Shown one piece after another: positions 1-5,362 of a stretch of DNA of 6,147 nt. Position 1 is the first letter of the stretch; every line of letters begins with the position of its first letter. Made by a program: the position numbers and the translations under genes. Source of the DNA: Opitutia bacterium (GTDB taxonomy: Bacteria > Verrucomicrobiota > Verrucomicrobiia > Opitutales > Seribacteraceae); NCBI GenBank assembly GCA_002692605.1, contig NZLE01000123.1, positions 1-6,147 of the forward strand, in the 5' to 3' direction. Under the pieces are notes generated by a model. It was given only the letters and a program-made list of their open reading frames with translations. It had not been told where the DNA came from and ran no database searches.

Positions 1-2
1 TA

Positions 3-560
3 TCCGGGGACACCCAGGCATCCATCTCCGAGGACACTTCCGCATCCGGTGACCTCAACGCCACCGACTCGGACGGTCTGACCGACGGTTCCCACTTTTC
101 GGTTTCCACCCCTCCGGCAAACGGAACCTCATCCATCGATCCTGCGGACGGGAACTGGACCTACTCCCCCAACCCCAACTTCTTCGGATCCGATTCCTTT
201 GAGGTCTCCGTTACCGATGACCAAGGTGGAACCGTCAACGCCACGATCCACCTTTCCGTTTCCCCGGTCGATGATCCCACCCAAGTGACCGGCGAACTGG
301 TCGTGACTTTGGCCGAAAACGAATCCGCCTCCGGTGACCTCAACGCCGCCGATGCGGACGGATTGACCGACGGATCCTACTTCTCCATCTCCACCCCTCC
401 CACCAACGGATCCGCATCCATCGATCCTACGGACGGAAACTGGACCTATTCCCCAAAACCCTATTATTACGGCTCCGACTCCTTCGCAGTCTCCGTCACC
501 GACGACCTCAACGTCTCCACTACCCTGAGCATTGATCTGAACGTCACCGAAGTCATCGAG
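3..560 (+). repeat. Tandem coding repeat, 285-bp period (two units visible)
   Basis: Two consecutive units are similar at both the DNA and protein level. The same ten bases, GACCTCAACG, occur at 51-60 and again at 336-345, giving a period of 285 bp or 95 codons. Other matching blocks are the SIDP.DGNWTYSP and GSDSF.VSVTDD segments of both units. The second unit diverges after its VTDD motif (around 498), where the first has QGGT and the second LNVS. The window begins inside the array, so more copies upstream are likely. Nucleotide conservation suggests fairly recent duplication or continuing recombination between units. Confidence 0.85.
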
Positions 561-1157
561 TATCACGCCCCCGTGGTGGAAACCGGAGAACCCGGCGTCG
601 ATTCGGCGGGCACCCTCAGCCTTTCCGGAAGCGTTCTTTCGGATGGCGGAAAGGCTCTGACCGAAGTCGGTTTCCTGCTCAGCTCGACTCTGGACTTCAA
701 CCAAAGTGAGCGTCTCGCGGCCAACCCCGGGTCCGCCAGCGGAGAGTTCACACTATCGTCTTCCACCGGTTCCGCCCGATTCGTTCGGGCCTACGCCTCC
801 AATGAGGTGGGAGAATCCCTCGGGCAGGTCATGGCCATCGAAGCGCCCTCCCCGGAACCCTCGTACCGCGCGGATGCGCAAAGCCTACCCGACGGTTGGT
901 TGCAATCCGATTGGCTGGGAACCTTCCAACCTCAGGACAACGGTTGGATTTTCCACGCCCGGCTCGGTTGGCTCTACGCCCCGGACTCAGGCGGCGATGG
1001 CATCTGGCTCTGGTCGCCGAACGAAGGTTGGCTTTGGACCCAGGAAGGAGTCGCTCCCCACTTCTACGATCATGGAAGTTCAAACTGGCTCTACTTGCTC
1101 CCTGCCGGAGAACATGGCATGACCTTCTACGATTATGCCATCGAAGACGTTCGTTAG
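3..1157 (+). CDS. C-terminal part of a tandem-95 (cadherin-like) repeat surface protein with Trp-rich C-terminal module
   Basis: The reading frame is open from the left edge (first full codon at 3) to TAG at 1155-1157, so 384 residues are visible and the N-terminus lies outside the window. Domains in order: two cadherin-like repeats of exactly 95-residue period (about residues 1-184), each with a GNWTYSP...GSDSF.VSVTDD signature; a fibronectin-III-like unit (about 189-282) containing SDGGKALTEVGF and ending FVRAYASNEVGES, like those common in Bacteroidetes and Verrucomicrobia extracellular proteins; then a Trp-rich C-terminal module (about 291-384). Repeats of this kind normally build extended, calcium-stabilised stalks of secreted or surface adhesins, so an extracellular location is inferred. 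No signal peptide, LPXTG or membrane anchor is visible, and no catalytic domain lies in the visible part. It converges on the methyltransferase gene with 6 bp between stops. A GTG at 285 is not the start, because the frame and the repeat homology continue upstream. Confidence 0.88.
   Translation, partial: SGDTQASISEDTSASGDLNATDSDGLTDGSHFSVSTPPANGTSSIDPADGNWTYSPNPNFFGSDSFEVSVTDDQGGTVNATIHLSVSPVDDPTQVTGELVVTLAENESASGDLNAADADGLTDGSYFSISTPPTNGSASIDPTDGNWTYSPKPYYYGSDSFAVSVTDDLNVSTTLSIDLNVTEVIEYHAPVVETGEPGVDSAGTLSLSGSVLSDGGKALTEVGFLLSSTLDFNQSERLAANPGSASGEFTLSSSTGSARFVRAYASNEVGESLGQVMAIEAPSPEPSYRADAQSLPDGWLQSDWLGTFQPQDNGWIFHARLGWLYAPDSGGDGIWLWSPNEGWLWTQEGVAPHFYDHGSSNWLYLLPAGEHGMTFYDYAIEDVR
873..1154 (+). 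other. Trp-rich C-terminal module of the repeat protein
   Basis: The last ~94 residues contain nine tryptophans within 64 positions, in short repeated motifs: GWLQSDWLGTF, GWIFHARLGWLY, WLWSPNEGWLWT and NWLYLLP, ending in FYDY close to the C-terminus. From memory, this pattern recurs at the extreme C-terminus of otherwise unrelated secreted proteins in Opitutae-type Verrucomicrobiota and a few other marine bacteria. Its constant terminal position suggests a sorting, anchoring or glycan-binding role, in the way choline-binding repeats or Por-secretion C-terminal domains behave. That role is inference; I know of no assigned function. Confidence 0.6.
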
Positions 1158-1166
1158 AAAATTCTA
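1155..1166. other. AT-rich inverted repeat spanning both convergent stop codons
   Basis: The repeat-protein stop (TAG, 1155-1157) and the methyltransferase stop (CTA on this strand, 1164-1166) are part of a TAGAA-AA-TTCTA inverted repeat, with 5-bp arms and a 2-bp centre. The arms are short and AT-rich and no run of T follows on either strand, so it is a poor candidate for an intrinsic terminator. Part of the symmetry is inevitable because both genes end in TAG. No other terminator-like hairpin was found at this junction. Confidence 0.25.
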
Positions 1167-1844
1167 GCTCTCCGAAACGAGAAGGGTTTCGATCCGATCC
1201 CCGTACCGATCATAGGCATCCCCGTCTCCATGCAGACGCAAACGGTCCCGAACCTTCGGTTTTGAGGGGCGGGGATAGGTAATCTCCACCGTCCTCAAAT
1301 CCTTCGGATACAAATCACTGTGCGAGCTTAGAAAGAACGCATCCGGTTCCAAGACTCTGTGGATTTCCGACTCTACCTTGGCCCGGTACTCCGGACCTGG
1401 CAGAATGCAATCCTCGATTCCACAGGCCACCACGCAGAGCAAATCATCCGCCTCTTCCTGCAAATAAGCCAGCATATCCCGGTCCGTCACCTTGTAGGGA
1501 ATTCGGGGAAAGGCGGGACCGCTTTGGTCGATGAATGCGGACACGGAAAGACTTTGCTTATCCGCGTAGAAGGGTTCCACCGCGACGAAATTCCGGGCTC
1601 CGCAAGTGGCCGACAGGGCATAGCCGTAAGGCATCATCCCCGCCCCCAGTTCCACCACCCGCCGACCCGCCAGCAACTCCCTCAGAAAGTTGCCACGATC
1701 GGTCAGGGCCCATTCGTACAAAGCCCGGGTGAACTCACCGCCGGGAGCCGCGAAGCCCGTTCCCAAGTCACGCGAGAGCGATAGACGTTCACGCCAGTCC
1801 CGTGACAGGCTTGCCGATTCCGAAGGCTCGGAATCCCCGTTCAA
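1164..1844 (-). CDS. Class I SAM-dependent methyltransferase of unknown substrate
   Basis: A 226-residue protein with the hallmarks of a Rossmann-fold methyltransferase: motif I VVELGAG at residues 63-69, an acidic ribose-binding residue at the end of strand 2 (E90 in VAVEPF), a post-strand-3 acidic segment (TDRDML, 120-125) and a hydrophobic strand 4 (LLCVVACGIEDCIL, 135-148). The C-terminal third (HRVLEPDAFFLSSHSD and after) looks like the usual strand 5-7 region. The substrate is not recognisable; there is no NPPY-type N-methyltransferase motif. The chosen start is TTG at 1844-1842, which overlaps the ispA TGA in TTGA and has a purine-rich GGAAAGGAAG just upstream. An alternative is an in-frame TTG about 26 codons further in (RDLGTG), which would still keep motif I. 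Co-transcription with ispA is very likely from the overlap; whether the methyl acceptor is a prenyl compound is open. Confidence 0.75.
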   Translation of the reverse strand: MNGDSEPSESASLSRDWRERLSLSRDLGTGFAAPGGEFTRALYEWALTDRGNFLRELLAGRRVVELGAGMMPYGYALSATCGARNFVAVEPFYADKQSLSVSAFIDQSGPAFPRIPYKVTDRDMLAYLQEEADDLLCVVACGIEDCILPGPEYRAKVESEIHRVLEPDAFFLSSHSDLYPKDLRTVEITYPRPSKPKVRDRLRLHGDGDAYDRYGDRIETLLVSES

Positions 1845-2725
1845 TGCTTCCTTTCCAACATGAAATCGGTAAGTTCGAGAAGGAAATCCGCATTTCCTCC
1901 CAACCCTTCGAGACTCGCCCGGGCCCGCTCCGTGTGTTCCCGGGCAAGCTGCCTCGCGCCTTCCTCGCCTTTCAGAGTGACCCAGGTGACCTTGCCCTGC
2001 TCCGAATCATGATGGGCGTCTTTGCCCAACTCCTCGGTCGATCCGGTGACGTCGAGCAGATCATCCACCGCCTGAAAGGCAAGACCGAGGGAAAGTCCGG
2101 CTTCCCGAACCTGGGCGGTCTTTTCCATATCCTCCCCCATCGCTCCGATCCGGAAGCCCATCTCCAAGGATGCCCGAATCATCGCCGCGGTCTTGTTCCG
2201 GTGAATGTAGCTCAAATTCTCCTCGTCCGGCTCCTTGCCCTCGGAAAGCAAATCCTGCATCTGCCCGCCCACCAACTGCCGGCTGCCCGCGGTTTCCGCG
2301 AGAATCAGGCTCAGGTCGGCGAACAGCTTGGGGACGGAAGCGTAGCCCCGCGCCAACCATTCGAAAGCCATCGGTTGCAGGGCGTCCCCCGCGAGAATCG
2401 CAGTGGCTTCGTCGAATGCGACGTGGCAGGAAGGTTTTCCCCGGCGCATCTCGGAATCGTCCATCGCCGGCAAATCATCATGAATCAGGCTGTAGGTGTG
2501 GATCAATTCGATCGCCAGGGCCGCAGGCATCGGATCGTTCTCCCCGGGGAAGAGGTCCTCCGCCCCAAGCGTCAGAATGGGCCTCAGGCGCTTGCCCCCG
2601 GCATCCACGCTGTGGCGGATCGCCTGATGCAGTCGGGTGGGATGAACCTCGCTTCCCGGAAGGGCTTGGTCCATCGCCCGGTTCACCTGATCCTGCCAGG
2701 CTTTTAGTTTTTCTGAAAAATTCAT
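1841..2725 (-). CDS. ispA: Polyprenyl synthetase, farnesyl diphosphate synthase type
   Basis: A 294-residue trans-isoprenyl diphosphate synthase, cytoplasmic, condensing IPP with allylic diphosphates (DMAPP, GPP) to make FPP for quinone side chains, undecaprenyl carrier and terpenoids. Visible motifs: GGKRLRP at 43-49; first Asp-rich motif DDLPAMD at 83-89 followed by RRG (94-96); GDALQ at 113-117; GGQMQDL at 153-159; HRNKTA at 175-180; second Asp-rich motif DDLLD at 221-225 within FQAVDDLLD; and GK.TWVTLKG near 234-243. The length matches bacterial IspA (about 300). The residue five positions before the first Asp-rich motif is Tyr78 (HTYSLIHDD), as in E. coli IspA, which in this family favours stopping at C15; a C20 product cannot be excluded. 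The start is ATG at 2725-2723; no Shine-Dalgarno is evident. It is first in a minus-strand pair with the methyltransferase. Confidence 0.93.
   Translation of the reverse strand: MNFSEKLKAWQDQVNRAMDQALPGSEVHPTRLHQAIRHSVDAGGKRLRPILTLGAEDLFPGENDPMPAALAIELIHTYSLIHDDLPAMDDSEMRRGKPSCHVAFDEATAILAGDALQPMAFEWLARGYASVPKLFADLSLILAETAGSRQLVGGQMQDLLSEGKEPDEENLSYIHRNKTAAMIRASLEMGFRIGAMGEDMEKTAQVREAGLSLGLAFQAVDDLLDVTGSTEELGKDAHHDSEQGKVTWVTLKGEEGARQLAREHTERARASLEGLGGNADFLLELTDFMLERKH
1847..1856 (-). promoter_or_regulatory. Shine-Dalgarno-like sequence for the TTG start of the methyltransferase
   Basis: Read on the minus strand the bases are GGAAAGGAAG. AGGA ends 4 nt, and the first GGA 9 nt, before the TTG at 1844. 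It lies inside the last codons of ispA (encoding ERKH), so part of it may simply reflect Glu/Arg/Lys codons. It is nonetheless the only purine-rich SD-like stretch close to a gene start in the window, and it supports TTG at 1844 as the start with translational coupling. Confidence 0.45.
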
Positions 2726-2754
2726 GACTTGCGGATTTTCGCAAGCCTGTCATG
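2723..2754. promoter_or_regulatory. Inverted repeat in the 40-bp divergent gap between ispA and the DUF4013-like gene
   Basis: The core is a perfect inverted repeat, CTTGCG (2728-2733), GATTTT, CGCAAG (2740-2745). Outside it a second arm pair, CATGA (2723-2727) and TCATG (2750-2754), is also complementary, interrupted by CCTG on one side. The whole structure fills most of the space between the two start codons and includes the ispA ATG. It could be an operator shared by the two divergent genes or a 5' leader hairpin on the ispA transcript. No convincing -35/-10 pair was found: TTGCGG (2729) with CATGAT (2751) at 16 bp spacing is the best for the rightward gene and is weak. Promoters may lie within the opposing coding regions. 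Confidence 0.35.
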
Positions 2755-2765
2755 ATTTGTGAGTT

Positions 2766-3356
2766 ATGCCAAGTTTGGAAGCGGTATGCGGACGGCTTTT
2801 CGGAAACCCCGGGTGGATGCCGAAGGCCTTGTGGGGAGGAGCTCTATGTTTCATCCCCATCCTCAACCTGTTTTCTCTCGGCTACCTGCTCGAATACGTC
2901 CAACGACTGCGCCGGTCCAACCGGTGGGATCTCCCCGAATGGCGGGAAATGGAAATCCCCGGTCTGTTCATCGGCGGTATCCGCATGCTTCTTCTCTTGC
3001 TCGGATACGTCGGGGTTCCCCTGCTTGCGGGCTGGTTGCTCAGTCTGATCCTTGGGGGACTCTCCTTCGGGATGCTTGGAGTGGTCGCTTATTTCCCGCT
3101 CGCCGTGGCCGGATTCGTCGGCCCCTTTCTCTTTCTTGCGGGAGTTCATGCCTACCTGGAGGACGGCCTCTTCGCGGACAGCTGGCAAATTCGGGAAATC
3201 CTCGGCGTTGCCCGGGACTACTGGCCCAAACTCGCCATTCCGGTGATTGCCTTCTGGGGAATCTTTCTGCTCGCCCTGCCCCTCTACGGACTTTCCTTCT
3301 TCCTCGGAACCTGGGTCCTGCTGGCGTACTCCACCGCCTTGCAATTCGCCCGTTGA
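2766..3356 (+). CDS. DUF4013-like integral membrane protein
   Basis: A 196-residue, strongly hydrophobic protein with about four to five predicted membrane segments (roughly residues 21-43, 66-96, 98-128, and 155-193 as one or two helices). After the first segment it reads GYLLEYVQRLRRSNRWDLPEW and then a short loop into GLFIGGIRMLLLLLGYVGVPLL. This GYLL...LPEW...G pattern is what I associate with DUF4013 membrane proteins, whose function is unknown. The start is well fixed: an in-frame TGA at 2760-2762 leaves ATG at 2766 as the first possible initiation codon. No Shine-Dalgarno is visible. It is the first gene of the rightward run and is divergent from ispA; the next gene follows after 40 bp. 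No enzymatic residues can be named. Confidence 0.8.
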   Translation: MPSLEAVCGRLFGNPGWMPKALWGGALCFIPILNLFSLGYLLEYVQRLRRSNRWDLPEWREMEIPGLFIGGIRMLLLLLGYVGVPLLAGWLLSLILGGLSFGMLGVVAYFPLAVAGFVGPFLFLAGVHAYLEDGLFADSWQIREILGVARDYWPKLAIPVIAFWGIFLLALPLYGLSFFLGTWVLLAYSTALQFAR

Positions 3357-3396
3357 TCCGCTAGGTTTTCCCGCTTTCCTCTCGATCATTCGAACC

Positions 3397-3747
3397 ATGC
3401 CAACCTACGACTACCAATGCCAAGCCTGCGGGCACGAATGGGAGATGTTTCAATCCATGAACGATGCTCCCGTAAAGTCCTGCCCCACCTGCAGCAAACG
3501 CCAGGCCAAGCGCCTGCTCGGAATCGGAGCCGGACTCATCTTCAAGGGAACCGGCTTTTACGAGACCGACTACAAGAACAAGAGCGGTGGAGAAAGCAAG
3601 GAAAGTTCCGGGGATTCCGGATCATCCGATTCAAGTTCCTCGGATTCCGGCAGCTCCGAAAAAAGCTCTTCCTCCGAGTCCTCCTCCAAGAAGGAGACCA
3701 AAAAGGAATCCGCTCCCAAAAAGGACAAGGCCAAAGCCAAGTCCTGA
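3397..3747 (+). CDS. FmdB-type zinc-ribbon protein with Ser-rich and Lys-rich tail
   Basis: A 116-residue protein whose N-terminus MPTYDYQCQACGHEWE is the classic start of the FmdB/CxxC_CxxC_SSSS putative regulatory family. The zinc ribbon is formed by Cys8, Cys11, Cys29 and Cys32, followed by LIFKGTGFYETDYK (about 47-60), which is also typical. The function of the family is not settled; FmdB was named for a proposed role in regulating amide hydrolysis in Methylophilus. Residues 63-97 are almost wholly Ser with Gly, Asp and Glu, and 98-116 are Lys-rich, giving an intrinsically disordered acidic-then-basic tail. Ser-rich tails are common in this family, though this one is long. ATG 3397 was chosen from family homology although the frame is open further upstream. 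No Shine-Dalgarno precedes it. The next gene begins 15 bp downstream, so co-transcription is likely. Confidence 0.88.
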   Translation: MPTYDYQCQACGHEWEMFQSMNDAPVKSCPTCSKRQAKRLLGIGAGLIFKGTGFYETDYKNKSGGESKESSGDSGSSDSSSSDSGSSEKSSSSESSSKKETKKESAPKKDKAKAKS

Positions 3748-3762
3748 CCCTTTCTTTCTCCC

Positions 3763-4314
3763 ATGCCCCGGAGCGCTCTGGTCCTGCTCGCCCCCGGCTT
3801 TGAGGAAATCGAAGCCACCTGCCCCATCGACTTGCTCCGTCGGGCGGAGGTTCAGGTCACCGTGGCCGCGGTCGGCGAAGACCTACTGGTCACCGGCCGG
3901 TCCGAACTCACCCTGTATGCGGATTGTCCCCTTTCCGAAGTTTCCGGGCAAGAGTTCGATCTTCTCGTTCTTCCCGGCGGTCCCGCAGTTTTCGAACTGC
4001 GCGAACAGCCCCGGGCGCTCGATCTGATCCGCCGGTTTCACCTCGAAGGTCGGATCATCGGAGCGATTTGCGCGGCCCCCCTGCTCCTGCTCGACGCCGG
4101 ACTGCTTCCCGGCCCCCGGCACACCGCCCACGGGAGCGTGGCGGACGAACTGCCCGACCTGGTCACCGGCTCGGAAACCATCACCGAGGGCACCCTGATC
4201 ACCTCGCGCGGAGCCGGAACCGCGGTCTCCTTCGGGCTCGCTCTGGTTTGCGCCCTATGCGGCCCCGAAGCGGCCGAAGCCATCCGCCAATCGATTCACG
4301 CGCCCTCCTCATGA
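3763..4314 (+). CDS. DJ-1/PfpI (YajL/ThiJ) family protein
   Basis: A 183-residue protein of DJ-1 length. The conserved features are present: GFEEIEA with the nucleophile-supporting glutamate at Glu17, the LVLPGG strand-turn at 68-73, the nucleophile elbow GAICAAP with Cys103, His123 in HTAHGS, and the C-terminal TSRGAGTAVSFGLALV block. Thus the reactive cysteine, the acidic residue and the histidine equivalent to human DJ-1 Glu18, Cys106 and His126 are all there. Family members have been described as redox-stress proteins, chaperones and glutathione-independent glyoxalases or deglycases, with the deglycase activity disputed; which applies here cannot be read from sequence. It starts at ATG 3763 after a pyrimidine-rich stretch with no Shine-Dalgarno, and its TGA overlaps the dehydrogenase ATG (ATGA at 4311-4314), indicating translational coupling. 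Confidence 0.92.
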   Translation: MPRSALVLLAPGFEEIEATCPIDLLRRAEVQVTVAAVGEDLLVTGRSELTLYADCPLSEVSGQEFDLLVLPGGPAVFELREQPRALDLIRRFHLEGRIIGAICAAPLLLLDAGLLPGPRHTAHGSVADELPDLVTGSETITEGTLITSRGAGTAVSFGLALVCALCGPEAAEAIRQSIHAPSS

Positions 4315-5357
4315 TGAAAGCCTTTCGCCGCCATGCCCGCCGCGAACGGGCCGCCTCCCTGGTGGAGGTTCCGGTTCCCGTACCCGGAAAGAATCAGGTT
4401 CTTCTGAAAGTCTCCCACTGCGGAATCTGCGGATCCGACCTGCACGCCTGGCTCAACCATCCCGGGTACGAATCGGTTCTGCCCGAAGTCACCTTCGGTC
4501 ACGAATTGTCCGGTTCCGTAGTCTCGACCGGGCCCGATGCCGGGGACTGGAAGGAAGGCGACCGGGCAGTGATGATCGCCCTGCAGGCTTCCCATGACCC
4601 CAACGACCGTTACTGCGCCGAAGGTCTTCCCCAGCTTTCTCCACGTCGACGCGTTCAGGGCCTCCACCTCGACGGAGGCATGGCCGAATACGTCTGCGTG
4701 GAACAAGAATTTCTACTCCCCATACCCGACGGGCTGGATCTCCAACTCGCCGCCCTCACCGAACCACTCTCTGTAGCCGAGCACTGCATCGCCAACCGCA
4801 GTTCCGTGGGACCGGGTGACCGGGTGGTGGTCAGCGGACCCGGGATCATCGGGATGTTTTGCGCTCTTTCCGCCCGCAGTCGGGGCGCGGAAGTCATTCT
4901 GACCGGTACGGAGCAGGATGAAACCACCCGACTGTCCGCTGCCCGGACCATTGGCTTTGAGACTCTCTTGGTCGGTCACGGACACCCTCCCCTTCACGAA
5001 CAGATTACCGCATATTTCCCGGATGGGGCCGACGCCCTGGTGGAAGCTTCCGGCTCCGCCCATGCCCTCGCAGACTCTTGGCAATCGGTACGCCCCGACG
5101 GGGTCGTCACCGCCGTCGCCCTGTACTCCCGGACGATAGATTTCGACCTCACCCAATTTCTGCGCAAACAGATCGATCTCCGTACCAGTTATGCCTCTTC
5201 ACGGCCGGATTACCTTCGCGCCTTTGATCTCCTAAGTCAGGGTGCGGTCGATCTTGCCGCCCTTACGCGGACCTATCCGCTTGCCGAAGCCGGTCAGGCC
5301 TTCGCCGACAGCGAGAACTTGCAGGTCATGAAAGCCCTGCTCGCCTGTTCGGACTGA
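4311..5357 (+). CDS. Zinc-type medium-chain alcohol/polyol dehydrogenase relative with altered structural-zinc loop
   Basis: A 348-residue medium-chain dehydrogenase related to sorbitol, threonine and butanediol dehydrogenases. The N-terminal GroES-like domain carries the catalytic zinc ligands Cys40 (CGICGSD), His64 and Glu65 (GHELSG), with Glu151 of TEPLSVAEH as the fourth conserved acidic position. The nucleotide-binding domain has GPGIIG at 176-181. Strand 2 ends ILTGTEQD without the Asp usual in NAD-specific members, so the cofactor is uncertain. The loop that normally holds structural zinc (C-x2-C-x2-C-x7-C) aligns as Asp96, Asp99, Cys102, Ser110. The substrate cannot be assigned; a polyol, sugar or secondary alcohol is plausible from the family. 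The start is ATG 4311, overlapping the DJ-1 gene stop; ATG 4314 is an equivalent choice (the protein begins Met-Met). A longer frame back to 3924 exists but lies antiparallel to no homology and overlaps the DJ-1 gene, so it was not used. It ends 5 bp from the convergent FKBP gene. Confidence 0.9.
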   Translation: MMKAFRRHARRERAASLVEVPVPVPGKNQVLLKVSHCGICGSDLHAWLNHPGYESVLPEVTFGHELSGSVVSTGPDAGDWKEGDRAVMIALQASHDPNDRYCAEGLPQLSPRRRVQGLHLDGGMAEYVCVEQEFLLPIPDGLDLQLAALTEPLSVAEHCIANRSSVGPGDRVVVSGPGIIGMFCALSARSRGAEVILTGTEQDETTRLSAARTIGFETLLVGHGHPPLHEQITAYFPDGADALVEASGSAHALADSWQSVRPDGVVTAVALYSRTIDFDLTQFLRKQIDLRTSYASSRPDYLRAFDLLSQGAVDLAALTRTYPLAEAGQAFADSENLQVMKALLACSD

Positions 5358-5362
5358 GCGGC

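Noticed and set aside
129..704. 191-codon minus-strand frame, Gly/Val-rich, opposite the cadherin-like repeats
   Set aside because: It mirrors the repeat array on the other strand, with composition explained by reverse-complemented Asp/Ser/Thr/Pro codons. It has no recognisable domain, while the plus strand has clear domains throughout.
1155..1166. TAGAA-AA-TTCTA as an intrinsic terminator
   Set aside because: The arms are only 5 bp, AT-rich and lack a T-tract. Much of the symmetry follows from two TAG stops facing each other.
1802..2707. 301-codon plus-strand frame opposite ispA
   Set aside because: It lies almost entirely antisense to a gene with complete prenyl synthetase motifs. The translation is rich in Arg, Pro, Gly and His with no domain, as expected of a GC-rich shadow frame.
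3247..3396. Extended N-terminus for the FmdB-like protein
   Set aside because: The conserved family start MPTYDYQC coincides with ATG 3397, and the extra sequence overlaps the end of the membrane protein gene with no homology-like content.
2844..3398. 184-codon minus-strand frame rich in Glu, Gly and Lys opposite the membrane protein gene
   Set aside because: This is the expected antisense image of hydrophobic Leu/Phe/Pro codons. The plus strand gives a coherent membrane protein with a DUF4013-like motif.
3924..4310. Extended N-terminus for the dehydrogenase, in frame back to 3924
   Set aside because: The extension overlaps the DJ-1 gene in another frame and is an Arg/Pro/Ser-rich low-complexity translation. 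Family homology begins at Met 4311/4314, where the ATGA overlap gives a normal coupled start.
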